64,000 nt of DNA from Chitinophagaceae bacterium BSSC1 (GTDB lineage: Bacteria; Bacteroidota; Bacteroidia; Chitinophagales; Chitinophagaceae), in NCBI GenBank assembly GCA_002256435.1, contig NKJC01000004.1:310001-374000 (forward strand), read 5' to 3'. The notes under the pieces were generated by a model. The model saw only the letters and a program-made list of their open reading frames with translations. It did no database searches and was not told the DNA's origin. Shown in pieces: positions 25,464-34,369 of this stretch (positions are counted from its first letter, which is position 1; each line of letters begins with the position of its first letter). A program made the translations under genes and the position numbers.

Positions 25464-25521
25464 TGGGGGTACGTTTGGGTTACGGTTACGCTGGATTAAG
25501 GCGTTGCGCTGGATTAGGGCG
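25461..25521 (+). repeat. G-rich repeat, right copy, with a short tandem duplication
   Basis: Bases 25461-25490 match the left copy at 24876-24902. Directly behind it ACGCTGGATTAAGGCG (25488-25503) and GCGCTGGATTAGGGCG (25506-25521) form an 18-base-period tandem pair with two differences. The rest of the gap to 25678 shows only TTCCCG repeats (TTCCCGTTCCCG near 25640) and no gene. Confidence 0.5.
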
Positions 25522-25677
25522 CATATAAAAATACTAATTAAACAATAGGTTGTTTCTTTTTATGGTAAAAAATGGTTAAAAACTGCTAAAAATACCAGAT
25601 ACTTGGTAGGAAAATGCAACAAATTCGGAGGGTTTTTCGTTCCCGTTCCCGTTTTTGGAAGGGTATGGGACTATTTT

Positions 25678-25710
25678 TTTGAAGGACAATCTTAGAAAAG
25701 GATAGTTTTG
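25678..25710 (+). promoter_or_regulatory. Promoter of trmH
   Basis: TTTG (25678-25681), 21 bases, TAGTTTTG (25703-25710). It ends 16 bases upstream of the ATG at 25727. Confidence 0.7.
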
Positions 25711-25726
25711 CACTCATTTTTAACCC

Positions 25727-26356
25727 ATGACACCGGAAAGACTAGGAAAGTTTGAATCAGTATTGGCAAAAAGGCAATTCAACTTAGCGGTTGTATTGGA
25801 AAATGTAGAAGACCCACACAATATTTCTGCAGTGATGCGCACTTGCGATGCCGTAGGTATTCAAGATATTTATATTATTACAACCACCATACCCAAACAT
25901 CCAAGGTTTGGACCAAAAAGTAGTAGTAGTGCGGCAAAATGGTTAACCATTCACCAATTTGATTCCGTGGAAGCTTGTATGAATGTGATTCGTCCATTGT
26001 ATCAAACCATTTTAACTACCCATCTTTCTTCAGACGCTATTGACTTATATGATATTGATTTTGCTGCTGGTTCGGTAGCATTGGTCTTTGGTAATGAACA
26101 CGATGGTGTAAGTGAAGAAATGCGTCAAGTAGCCGATGGGAATTTTATTATTCCACAAGTAGGCATGATTCAAAGCCTAAATATTTCTGTGGCCTGTGCC
26201 ATTAGTATTTATGAAGCTTATAGGCAAAAGAATAAAGCTGGTCAATACTTAGCAAAAAGTGTAACTGCAGAAAGAGAAGCTGAAATTGTAGCTGTTTGGA
26301 GTAAGAAAAAAGAGAAATTCAGATTTAAAGATCTTAGACAATTGAAACGTAAATAA
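25727..26356 (+). CDS. trmH: tRNA (guanosine-18-2'-O)-methyltransferase, TrmH/SPOUT family
   Basis: 209 residues. The three SPOUT motifs are in order: NVEDPHNISAVMRTCDAVGI (motif 1 with the catalytic Arg), VALVFGNEHDGVSEE (motif 2) and IPQVGMIQSLNISVACAISI (motif 3, knotted SAM site). TrmH methylates the ribose of G18 in the tRNA D-loop using SAM. There is a short C-terminal basic tail (KKKEKFRFKDLRQLKRK). It lacks the N-terminal substrate-binding domain of RlmB-type rRNA enzymes, which favours TrmH. Its stop codon abuts that of the convergent BrkB-like gene. Confidence 0.87.
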   Translation: MTPERLGKFESVLAKRQFNLAVVLENVEDPHNISAVMRTCDAVGIQDIYIITTTIPKHPRFGPKSSSSAAKWLTIHQFDSVEACMNVIRPLYQTILTTHLSSDAIDLYDIDFAAGSVALVFGNEHDGVSEEMRQVADGNFIIPQVGMIQSLNISVACAISIYEAYRQKNKAGQYLAKSVTAEREAEIVAVWSKKKEKFRFKDLRQLKRK

Positions 26357-27313
26357 CTATTGGGTTTCTGATTCTAATTTTTTTCTTTCAGCTACTTTCT
26401 TTTGAAGATAAGTGATACTCACATTAAGCTCAAAGCCAATTAGCAAAATCAAGGCATTTAATTCTATCAATAACATAATGACCATAACGGTTCCAATGGA
26501 GCCATATACTTTGTTATAGCGCCCAAAATGGTTTACCCAATAGGAGAATCCAATAGTAGTAGCTAGTGTAAGGAAGGTGGCCAATAATGATCCAGGTGAA
26601 ATTAATTTCCAGCGTTTTTCTACGGAAGGGGCAAACTTATAAATCAAAGAGATTCCCAAAAAAATCAATAAGATAATCACCATCCATCTAGTATTTTCCC
26701 ACCATCCTAAATGCACACGTTTTCGCATGCCAAAAAGCCTTTTTAAAATGCTCTCTAAAGCATCATGACCCATTAAGAAGAAGACAGCACTAATGACCAA
26801 TAAAATTAAGATTACTGTAAGCCTAATGGCTCTCCAGCGTTTGTGCATGAAATAAGTCTTTGCGTCTAAGATAGATTTGTCAAAGGTTCTAATGATACCC
26901 ATCATGGCATTAGAAGCGTAAAATATAACCAATAGAAAACCAAAGGAAATTAGACCGCCTTTTGGTTTTTCAAAATAGTCATTTAGAAAATTTTCAATCA
27001 AATCATAAGTGTTCTTAATAGGTGTTAGGTCTTTTGTTAAAGACAAGAGTTCTTTTCTAAAATCATCAGATCCTGGCAAATAAGGGATTACAGAAAACAA
27101 AAACAAACAGGCTGCTGGAATGGCCATGATCAAGTGAAAAGCAATCACAGAAGCTCTATCGTTAAGTCCAATTCTGTTTACTTGCATAAAAAAAAACTGC
27201 ACCACATCATACAATGGAATTCCCTGAAAACCTGGAATATAGATTTCCTTGCTTTTCCTGATCAGATAACTAACAGGTTTTGAAGTAACAATAATGCGTT
27301 CCAGTTTGGTCAA
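26357..27313 (-). CDS. YihY/BrkB family inner-membrane protein
   Basis: A 318-residue integral membrane protein. The family pattern is visible: the GLNDRASVIAFHLIMAIPAA entry segment, then SYWVNHFGRYNKVYGSIGTV, and LLIELNALILLIGFELN near the end, with six predicted helices. Members were once annotated as ribonuclease BN; that is not supported, and the transport substrate, if any, is unknown. The first codons overlap the end of mltG by four bases (ATGA), so the pair is translationally coupled and probably acts in the envelope. Confidence 0.85.
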   Translation of the reverse strand: MTKLERIIVTSKPVSYLIRKSKEIYIPGFQGIPLYDVVQFFFMQVNRIGLNDRASVIAFHLIMAIPAACLFLFSVIPYLPGSDDFRKELLSLTKDLTPIKNTYDLIENFLNDYFEKPKGGLISFGFLLVIFYASNAMMGIIRTFDKSILDAKTYFMHKRWRAIRLTVILILLVISAVFFLMGHDALESILKRLFGMRKRVHLGWWENTRWMVIILLIFLGISLIYKFAPSVEKRWKLISPGSLLATFLTLATTIGFSYWVNHFGRYNKVYGSIGTVMVIMLLIELNALILLIGFELNVSITYLQKKVAERKKLESETQ

Positions 27314-28344
27314 TGTGTGTTTGCTTTTTTGGCCATGTAAATATCCAATGCTTTTTGGTATTCTTTTGCATAAGCATCGTGTTCTTTGTAATTACTACTA
27401 AAATGGTGGTATCCACTAAAATCGCTTTTGGCTACAAAAAACAAAAAGTCTGTTTTGGGCGCGTCCAAAACTATATCAATGGTTTTAGGCGTTGGGGTGC
27501 AAATAGGACCAGGTGGTAAACCCTTGAATTTATAAGTATTATAGGGAGATGGATTGCTTAAATATTTTTCATAAATCCTTGTGAGTGTAAAATCACGCAT
27601 TGCAAACTTAATGGTAGGGCAAGCTTGCAAAGGCATTTGTTTGTGTAAGCGATTTATGTAAACACTGGCAATTTTGAATTTATCAGATTCATAATTGGTT
27701 TCTTCATCTACAATGGAAGCCAGTATATACACAGTTTCTGGTTTGAACCCCATGGCTTCAGCTTTTGCCAAGCGATTGTTCTTATTCCAAAACTGGTTTT
27801 TGGCGTCATACAGTCTTTGGAAAATTTTATTCATTGAACTGTTCCAATAAAATAGATAGGTATCCTGTATAATGGTTGTGAAAACCGTTCCCGTATCAAC
27901 ACCCCACTGTTTCAAGGAGTCTGGGTTGTTCAAATAAGCCAAAACTTGAATGCTGTCTTGGTTGAATTTACTGGCAATTAAGTGGGCAAAATCTTCCTTT
28001 GTTCTAATTCTATTGATTACGAGTCTAACTTCTGCTTGTCTTCCATTTTTCAACATTCTAGCTACGCTCCAAATGCTTTGACCATGTATTAGCTCATATC
28101 TCCCAGCTTTGATTTTTCCTTGATTTCCAGAAACTGATATCAAAAGGTCTAGCACCCAGGGTTGTTTTAATAAGGATTTCCCTTCCATTGCTTCTCCGGG
28201 TTTGCCTGCTTTAGCATCGGCTTGTGAAACGGTAAAATACTTATGTGAATCGGAAAAGTCCGTGCCATGGCCAAACACCAACCATATGCCAATTCCTGAC
28301 AAAAGAATAATTACCCAGAAAAGGGTGCGCGCTAAGGATTTCAT
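27310..28344 (-). CDS. mltG: Endolytic murein transglycosylase MltG
   Basis: 344 residues with one N-terminal transmembrane anchor (LFWVIILLSGIGIWLVFG, about 8-25), a LysM-like region (IKAGRYELIHGQSIWSVARM), then the YceG catalytic domain. The conserved block ILASIVDEETNYESDKFKIA carries the catalytic Glu, followed by SVYINRLHKQMPLQACPT and a C-terminal FSSNYKEHDAYAKEY. MltG cleaves nascent glycan strands at the periplasmic face and so sets their length. The gene overlaps the BrkB-like gene by four bases. The secG terminator separates it from the secG operon upstream on the same strand. Confidence 0.93.
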   Translation of the reverse strand: MKSLARTLFWVIILLSGIGIWLVFGHGTDFSDSHKYFTVSQADAKAGKPGEAMEGKSLLKQPWVLDLLISVSGNQGKIKAGRYELIHGQSIWSVARMLKNGRQAEVRLVINRIRTKEDFAHLIASKFNQDSIQVLAYLNNPDSLKQWGVDTGTVFTTIIQDTYLFYWNSSMNKIFQRLYDAKNQFWNKNNRLAKAEAMGFKPETVYILASIVDEETNYESDKFKIASVYINRLHKQMPLQACPTIKFAMRDFTLTRIYEKYLSNPSPYNTYKFKGLPPGPICTPTPKTIDIVLDAPKTDFLFFVAKSDFSGYHHFSSNYKEHDAYAKEYQKALDIYMAKKANTH

Positions 28345-28357
28345 CTGTTCAAATTAA

Positions 28358-28388
28358 ATAAAAACCCTGTCTGCACGGCAGACAGGGT
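28358..28388 (-). terminator. Terminator of the secG operon
   Basis: Perfect 11-bp stem ACCCTGTCTGC (28364-28374) with GCAGACAGGGT (28378-28388). On the reverse strand it is followed by TTTTTATTT. Confidence 0.92.
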
Positions 28389-28409
28389 CATAATAATTTT
28401 ACAATTAGC

Positions 28410-28757
28410 TTATTTCTTGCCAGAATCCGCCTTCATAGGAACGGTATTAGCAGGTGTAGCTGGTGCTGCAGGAGCTGCGCCGGTAGTATTCACTTTTTGT
28501 AAAAGAGAATTATCTACGCTGGTAGAAGCACCGCCTTTTAAGAATAGACTAGAGAATAAAGCCAATAGAGCAATAATACCTGCAAATAGCCAGGTTCCTT
28601 TTTCAAGTACGTCTGTGGTTTGCTTAACACCCATCAATTGGTTGCTAATACCGCCTACATTGGCAGATAAGCCACCACCTTTGGGATTCTGAACCAATAC
28701 CACAAAACCCAAACCTGCACAAGCAAGCACAATCAGAACTAAGAACAAAATGATCAT
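28410..28757 (-). CDS. secG: Preprotein translocase subunit SecG
   Basis: A 115-residue inner-membrane protein with two helices (MIILFLVLIVLACAGLGFVV and the one around WLFAGIIALLALFSSLFL) joined by the SecG loop VQNPKGGGLSANVGG. It is an accessory subunit of the SecYEG channel that eases protein export. The C-terminal tail is Ala/Pro/Thr-rich and Lys-ended, a common variation in Bacteroidota. Its ATG overlaps the stop of the preceding gene by four bases, and it closes a five-gene envelope/tRNA-modification operon. Confidence 0.9.
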   Translation of the reverse strand: MIILFLVLIVLACAGLGFVVLVQNPKGGGLSANVGGISNQLMGVKQTTDVLEKGTWLFAGIIALLALFSSLFLKGGASTSVDNSLLQKVNTTGAAPAAPATPANTVPMKADSGKK

Positions 28758-29980
28758 TGTATACCTTTTAAATGTTGAATTTTGGCAGCAAAATAAGCGG
28801 ATTTTTCAGGATTTAAGAAACTTAATTTGATATAGAGCTGAATTGCCTTGTCAATTTGCCCTTGTTTTTGCAAAACATCCGCCATGGACTCGGTTAAAAC
28901 CTCTTTGGATTCGTTAGAAGTTTGGGCAATTAATTCAACTGCTTCTTCTAAATCTTTTCTGGTACCAAGGTCTACGGGGTTAGGATTTTCAGACTTCATG
29001 TACTTGAGCCAGTCTGTAAATCTTCTTAAGTGGGTAGTTAATTTGTCTTGAGGAATCTGTGATAAATCTATCTTAATGCCTTGAGACGCAAAATAATCTA
29101 TGGTATGCATGGGATCTTTGGGTAGTCCCAACTGATCCGCTTCCGTAACTGGTTTCTTAAAATCGGCCAATTGGCCAGATAATAAACTGGATATTTTGGC
29201 ATTACTTACTGCTGCGGCAGAAGTTTCATCATAGGATGCTACTGGAGATTGTTCTTCATTCTCAGTATCATCAGCTTCAGCTTCGTTAAAAGATTGTTCT
29301 GAATAGGGTGCTTCTATAATGGACTCAGTTGCTGCATTTGACTGAAAATCTTGCAGCAGTTCCGTATTATCAACCCTAATAGGTTCTGGAATTACAGAAA
29401 CAATGGGTAAGTCAGGAGCCATTGTAGTAATACCCTCAGGCAGACTATCTGTAGACTCAATCAGGGGTTGTTTGTCAATCCCCCGCATCATTTCTTTGAC
29501 TTTTTCTATAGTAGGAATACTGAAATCATTGGATATACTATTAGAAACGGGTGCTTGAACTACTGGAATTTCAGGGCTGCTAGTGGATGAATCATCAAGT
29601 AGCAAGGGATCGGCCGTTTGGTGATCAATTGTCTCGGAAGCAGGCAATTCCTTGTTTTGCTGTGCAGTATAATTTGGTTGATTGGTCTGGTGGATAATGG
29701 TTTCCAAAGAAATGCTTACATCCTGCGTTTCTGGTTTTACGGTTGCACTATTCAACTGATAATGTAGCCAATAAGGATTGGTAAAGTATAAATTGGCCTT
29801 TTGTGATGCTGTTTCAAACTGAATCGCATCAGTTGCATGCCATTTTTCTGCCAAGAAAAGGTGAACAGGGGCAAAATAGGGGAATTCAGCAGCCATTTGT
29901 TTTAAAGTGGACTCCTGAATCTTAGATAGATCAGATTGTCCTGTTAAATGGAATAATGCTTTTTCCTGAGATGCGTTCAT
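28754..29980 (-). CDS. Unknown protein with TPR-like ends and acidic middle
   Basis: A 408-residue protein without signal peptide or transmembrane helix. The N-terminal 100 residues are helical (TLKQMAAEFPYFAPVHLFLAEKW, YWLHYQLNSA). Residues about 105-275 are a low-complexity acidic, Ser/Thr/Pro-rich linker. The C-terminal part (about 285-408) contains a conserved motif, PMHTIDYFASQGIKIDLSQI, and ends in a tetratricopeptide-like pair, MADVLQKQGQIDKAIQLYIK and LNPEKSAYFAAKI. The gene lies between lptE and secG and overlaps secG by four bases. This suggests a cytoplasmic scaffold for envelope biogenesis, but no function is established. Confidence 0.75.
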   Translation of the reverse strand: MNASQEKALFHLTGQSDLSKIQESTLKQMAAEFPYFAPVHLFLAEKWHATDAIQFETASQKANLYFTNPYWLHYQLNSATVKPETQDVSISLETIIHQTNQPNYTAQQNKELPASETIDHQTADPLLLDDSSTSSPEIPVVQAPVSNSISNDFSIPTIEKVKEMMRGIDKQPLIESTDSLPEGITTMAPDLPIVSVIPEPIRVDNTELLQDFQSNAATESIIEAPYSEQSFNEAEADDTENEEQSPVASYDETSAAAVSNAKISSLLSGQLADFKKPVTEADQLGLPKDPMHTIDYFASQGIKIDLSQIPQDKLTTHLRRFTDWLKYMKSENPNPVDLGTRKDLEEAVELIAQTSNESKEVLTESMADVLQKQGQIDKAIQLYIKLSFLNPEKSAYFAAKIQHLKGIQ

Positions 29981-30001
29981 AGGGATAAAAGTACGATTTG
30001 A

Positions 30002-30526
30002 TTACCAGTTCGAAAAGATATGGTTGAAAATTTCATCGGTCAGGTTCCTGACCATTTCATCTAATAATTGTCCTTCTGCTTGTTGAAGGGAAAGATTAGC
30101 GGAGAAATCGGCACTTCTGCTAACGTCAAACTCTTCTGTTTTATTCTCCAAAGTCTTTTTCAATGACACGTGTACGGTTACGGTTAATCGGTTGGTAGTG
30201 GCTTGTTGGGCACTGATCCCTACCGTTTGAGAAGGATTGTAACCCGTAATGGTTGCAGTAACTTGGTAGTGTGCATCATCATTATTGGTTCTTGTAAGCT
30301 TTGTACTATTGGTGATTTTCTGCAGTAGCTTATCATATAGTTTGGGGCTCAGTTGTGGATTTACATAACTGGCTTTGTTCTCAATAAAAAATACTTTAAT
30401 GGTCTTGACCTTTGTATAGTCAATAGACACATCGTTCAAGGTATAGATACCGCAACCCGCTAGGCTGAGTAAAAGCAGCCCAAGTAGCAATTTTTTGGAA
30501 TGGTAAAACAGAAAATTATTTTTCAT
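30002..30526 (-). CDS. lptE: LptE-like LPS-assembly lipoprotein
   Basis: 174 residues with an N-terminal signal and the lipobox LAGC (Cys at about residue 25), followed by GIYTLNDVSIDYTKVKTIKV, then the alternating strand pattern and a C-terminal helical end (EGQLLDEMVRNLTDEIFNHI). This is the arrangement of LptE, the outer-membrane lipoprotein that plugs the LptD barrel and delivers LPS to the surface. The family is divergent, so the call rests mostly on fold-level features and on the conserved neighbourhood with a sigma-54 activator and secG. Confidence 0.8.
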   Translation of the reverse strand: MKNNFLFYHSKKLLLGLLLLSLAGCGIYTLNDVSIDYTKVKTIKVFFIENKASYVNPQLSPKLYDKLLQKITNSTKLTRTNNDDAHYQVTATITGYNPSQTVGISAQQATTNRLTVTVHVSLKKTLENKTEEFDVSRSADFSANLSLQQAEGQLLDEMVRNLTDEIFNHIFSNW

Positions 30527-30550
30527 GCAAAAGGTTTGTATTTAATCCAA

Positions 30551-31828
30551 TCATTCGTCAATATCGTATTCTTTCAATTTGCGATAAAGTGTTCTTTCAC
30601 TGATACCAAGATCAAGGGATGCATCTCTGCGTTTGCCCTTGTGTTTTTTCAGCGCTTTTACTATTAATTCTTTTTCCTTGTCCATAATATTCAAAGACTC
30701 TTCAATTTCTTCGTGTTGGTGAATATTATCTTCTCCGAGAATTACGGGTTGTTGGTTATTGTTGATATAACTGGTTGGCAAATTATTGTTTGCTGCACTG
30801 TTCATGTTATTAGAAGTGGCAACGGGGAGTTCATTGTTAGCATGAAAATCATTCAAGAGTGAATCCCTAGTAAAACTGGCTGCAGATCCCGCCAGTGAAG
30901 GGTTCTGTAAAATCTCTAAAAACATTTTTTTGAGTTCAGTAACATCTTTTTTCATGTCAAAAAACAACTTGTACAAGATTTCTCGCTCGTTGTTGAATTC
31001 TGCTGTTGCACCAGGTTGATTGGCCAAAACGGGCAATCGGTTACCATTTTTTTCTGGTAAAAATTTTCTAAGCTCTGATCCATTCACCTGAGGATTGGTA
31101 CTGAGAACAGAAATCTGTTCTGCAATATTCTTTAACTCTCTTACATTGCCCTGCCAGCCATGGTTAATTAGCAATTGTTTGGCTTCTTCATCCAATTGAA
31201 CTGGAATGGTTTTGTATCGCTCTGAGAAATCAACTACAAATTTTCTGAACAAAAGCAAAATGTCTTCTTTTCTGTCTCGCAAAGACGGTACCCTAATAGG
31301 AACCGTACTAAGCCTATAATAGAGGTCTTCTCTAAAGCGTCCCTTTTGTGTAAATTCCAATAATTCGCGATTAGTTGCAGCAATGACACGGACATCTGTT
31401 TTTTGAACCTTGGAAGATCCCACACGGATGAACTCGCCCGTTTCCAAAACCCTTAAGAGTCTAGCCTGTGTTCCCAATGGCATTTCTCCAATTTCATCTA
31501 AGAAAATGGTGCCTCCGCTTACGGTTTCAAAATACCCCTTTCTGCTATCTACGGCTCCGGTAAAAGCCCCTTTCTCATGGCCAAATAACTCTGAGTCAAT
31601 GGTGCCTTCTGGAATAGCTCCGCAGTTAACAGCAATAAAGGGATTGTGCTTTCTACTAGAAAGCGCATGAATAATTTGAGAAAATACTTCTTTACCTACA
31701 CCGCTTTCTCCCACAATTAGCACGGTCAAGTCCGTTGCTGCTACTTGTACAGCGGTGTTTAATGCATGATTTAATGCAGTGGCATTACCAATAATGCCAA
31801 ACCTGTTTTTGATAGATTGTAAATCCAT
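30551..31828 (-). CDS. Sigma-54-dependent transcriptional activator without sensory domain
   Basis: 425 residues. The AAA+ domain begins almost at once: Walker A is GESGVGKE (about residues 40-47), the sigma-54-contacting loop is GAFTGAV, Walker B is in GGTIFLDEIGE, and the Arg-finger region is RFREDLYYRL. A linker rich in Asn follows (about 265-370), then a Fis-type helix-turn-helix at the end (GKRRDASLDLGISERTLYRK). There is no receiver, GAF or PAS domain in front, so activity must be set by expression level or by partners. It lies between miaB and lptE in one operon. This gene order is common in Bacteroidota and hints at control of envelope genes. Confidence 0.92.
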   Translation of the reverse strand: MDLQSIKNRFGIIGNATALNHALNTAVQVAATDLTVLIVGESGVGKEVFSQIIHALSSRKHNPFIAVNCGAIPEGTIDSELFGHEKGAFTGAVDSRKGYFETVSGGTIFLDEIGEMPLGTQARLLRVLETGEFIRVGSSKVQKTDVRVIAATNRELLEFTQKGRFREDLYYRLSTVPIRVPSLRDRKEDILLLFRKFVVDFSERYKTIPVQLDEEAKQLLINHGWQGNVRELKNIAEQISVLSTNPQVNGSELRKFLPEKNGNRLPVLANQPGATAEFNNEREILYKLFFDMKKDVTELKKMFLEILQNPSLAGSAASFTRDSLLNDFHANNELPVATSNNMNSAANNNLPTSYINNNQQPVILGEDNIHQHEEIEESLNIMDKEKELIVKALKKHKGKRRDASLDLGISERTLYRKLKEYDIDE

Positions 31829-31862
31829 GGATCTATTTTAAAGGATGTTGCCATCCTGTTTA

Positions 31863-33302
31863 TCAATGTTTGGTGCCAGGAACGGCTGTTCCTAAAAGAG
31901 TACCCTTGGTACAGCTATGAATTTGCACATCTACATAGTTTCCCATTTGCAAATCCAAGTCAGCTTTTGGAAAAACAGCCACTTTGTTTTGGTCATTTCT
32001 GCCTTTCCAAAAATTGGTATCCTTTTTACTTTCTCCATCAATTAAAATGCGGTAAGTTTTACCAACATCATTTTGATTGCTTTTAAGAGACAATTGGTAT
32101 TGGGTATCTACAATTTCTTGCAGACGTCTTTTTTTAACATCCTCAGGAACATCATCCGTATACCTTCTTTCTGCAAGCGTTCCAGGTCTTTCACTATAGA
32201 AATACATGTAGCCATAGTCAAAAACACTTTCATTCATAATAGAAATAGTCTCCTGATGTTCTGCTTCTGTTTCAGAACAAAATCCAGCAATAATATCAGT
32301 GCTAATGCCACAGTCGGGAATGAATTCTCTAATGCGCTTTACTTTGGCCAAATACCATTCGCGGGTATAGGTCCTATTCATTAACTGTAAAATTCTATTG
32401 TTACCACTTTGAACAGGTAAGTGAATATAATTGCAGATGTTCTGGTATTTGGCAATGGTATGTATTACTTCGTCCGTAATGTCTTTGGGGTGAGAAGTGC
32501 TGAATCTAACCCTGAGTAATGGACTAATCAAGGCAATTTTTTCAAGTAATGCAGCAAAAGTGATTGTAATACCATTGACTTCATCAACCCAATAATAGCT
32601 ATCTACATTTTGTCCCAATAGGGTGATTTCTTTATAACCTTTTTCAAATAGGTCAATAGACTCGGCCAAGATGCTATGGGCATCACGGCTTCTTTCCCTT
32701 CCCCTAGTAAAAGGCACTACGCAAAAGCTACACATATTATTGCAGCCCCTCATAATAGAAACAAAGGCAGAGACGCCATTGCTATCTAAACGAATGGGGG
32801 CAATATCTGCATAGGTTTCATCTCTACTGAGTAAAACGTTTACCGCTTTTTGACCCGTACTGGCTTCCTCAATTAAAAGTGGTAAACTTCTATAAGCGTC
32901 TGGTCCAACAACTAAGTCAACCAGTTTTTCTTCTTCCAACAATTTGGCTTTTAATCTTTCTGCCATACAACCCAAAACTCCTACCAGCATGCCCTTTTTA
33001 CTTTCCTTGGCTTTTCTGAATTCAGTGAGTCTTTTTCTAATGGTTTGTTCTGCTTTTTCTCTAATTGAACAGGTATTGACCAATACCAAATCAGCTTCCT
33101 CAAATTGGGAAGTTGGGCCAAAACCATTTGCCTGAAGAATAGAAGCCACTACCTCACTATCTGAAAAATTCATGGCGCAGCCATAGCTTTCTATGTAGAA
33201 ATGCTTTTGATAGGTTTTTTCAATAGAGCTAGTGGGTGAAAAAGCTTCTCCCTGTCTTTGCTCATCATGCACTTTACCAGATAAATCCAACATTTCCATC
33301 AA
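31863..33302 (-). CDS. miaB: tRNA-2-methylthio-N6-dimethylallyladenosine synthase MiaB
   Basis: 479 residues. The N-terminal UPF0004 domain binds an auxiliary 4Fe-4S cluster through Cys residues in [25 protein letters not shown] and LGCMAERL. The radical SAM domain follows with [21 protein letters not shown] (CxxxCxxC). A C-terminal TRAM domain (about 410-475) binds tRNA. It adds the methylthio group at position 37 of tRNAs that already carry i6A. The first 25 residues before [12 protein letters not shown] are not conserved; an ATG one codon in is also possible. It is the first gene of the miaB-secG operon. Confidence 0.95.
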   Translation of the reverse strand: MMEMLDLSGKVHDEQRQGEAFSPTSSIEKTYQKHFYIESYGCAMNFSDSEVVASILQANGFGPTSQFEEADLVLVNTCSIREKAEQTIRKRLTEFRKAKESKKGMLVGVLGCMAERLKAKLLEEEKLVDLVVGPDAYRSLPLLIEEASTGQKAVNVLLSRDETYADIAPIRLDSNGVSAFVSIMRGCNNMCSFCVVPFTRGRERSRDAHSILAESIDLFEKGYKEITLLGQNVDSYYWVDEVNGITITFAALLEKIALISPLLRVRFSTSHPKDITDEVIHTIAKYQNICNYIHLPVQSGNNRILQLMNRTYTREWYLAKVKRIREFIPDCGISTDIIAGFCSETEAEHQETISIMNESVFDYGYMYFYSERPGTLAERRYTDDVPEDVKKRRLQEIVDTQYQLSLKSNQNDVGKTYRILIDGESKKDTNFWKGRNDQNKVAVFPKADLDLQMGNYVDVQIHSCTKGTLLGTAVPGTKH

Positions 33303-33418
33303 TACCCAAATTTAGAGCGCGAAAATACATAAAATCAGGTGTTTTGTGCCAGATTGTCAGCATTGCATTCGTTAAACTTCTCAAGATGCTTTAAATTAGC
33401 GCTTTGAAAAAAATAAGG

Positions 33419-34363
33419 ATGAGAAAATATCTACTTTTTATTGGAATTTTTTTAGGTTTTATGGCATCTGCACAAGATGTGGTAGTAAATAAATTGCGTT
33501 CTGAAACTTCAAGAACCATTAAAAAAGAAGCCGATACCACTAAATGGGCTTGGAAAAGGGGAGGTCTCTTCCTATTTTCTTTGTCTCAGGGTTCATTGAG
33601 TAACTGGGCTGCCGGTGGCGATAATTTTTCTTTGGCCGCCAATACCTATTTGAATTATTATGTGTTTCATCAGAAAGGGCGTAAGGTCTGGGACAATAAT
33701 ATGGACCTAAATCTAGGATATGTGAATACTTCTAGTTCTGGGGGAAGAAAGAATGATGATAGAATGGACTTCTTGAGCAAGTTTGGTTACAAAATGGATA
33801 CCACTGGAAAGTGGTTTTTATCCGCTTTATTCAATTTCCGTTCACAGTTTTTTGATGGATTTAATTACGGAACCAACCCCGCAGAATTATCTTCCAGCTT
33901 TTTGGCTCCAGGTTATTTTATTTTCTCATTAGGTTTTGACTATAAACCCAGTTCTAAATTATCCGTATTCCTTTCTCCTTTAACCTCTAGGTATACAGTG
34001 GTAACCAAAAAAGAATTGTATGATAAGGGCTTGTATGGGGTACCTAAAGGACAGAAATCTTTGAACGAAATTGGTGCTTTTGTAACAGTCAACTATAGCA
34101 CTACTGTTGCTAAAAATATTGCGTATAAGGGTAGGATGGATTTGTTCTCCAACTATAAACAAGACCCGCAGAATGTGGATTTGTTCATGACTAATCAATT
34201 GGCATTTAAAATTAACAAGTACTTTTCTGCAACCTATAGTCTTGACTTAATTTACGATGATAACGTTAGATTATTTGGTCCTACCAATACCTCACCTGCA
34301 TTACAAACCAAAAGCTTGATAGGCATAGGTTTTCTAAGACCATTAAATGTGATTCGGAAATAG
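33419..34363 (+). CDS. Outer-membrane beta-barrel protein, DUF3078 family
   Basis: 314 residues from the ATG at 33419; a TTG five codons upstream is a weaker candidate. A signal peptide (MRKYLLFIGIFLGFMASAQ) is followed by the family hallmark GGLFLFSLSQGSLSNWAAGG, and then by repeated amphipathic strands with aromatic ends (FNFRSQFFDGFNYG, GYFIFSLGFDYKPSSKL). The last residues, KSLIGIGFLRPLNVIRK, end a barrel strand. Members are surface or outer-membrane proteins confined to Bacteroidota, with unknown function. Stand-alone gene, convergent with purK. Confidence 0.83.
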   Translation: MRKYLLFIGIFLGFMASAQDVVVNKLRSETSRTIKKEADTTKWAWKRGGLFLFSLSQGSLSNWAAGGDNFSLAANTYLNYYVFHQKGRKVWDNNMDLNLGYVNTSSSGGRKNDDRMDFLSKFGYKMDTTGKWFLSALFNFRSQFFDGFNYGTNPAELSSSFLAPGYFIFSLGFDYKPSSKLSVFLSPLTSRYTVVTKKELYDKGLYGVPKGQKSLNEIGAFVTVNYSTTVAKNIAYKGRMDLFSNYKQDPQNVDLFMTNQLAFKINKYFSATYSLDLIYDDNVRLFGPTNTSPALQTKSLIGIGFLRPLNVIRK

Positions 34364-34369
34364 AATTAA

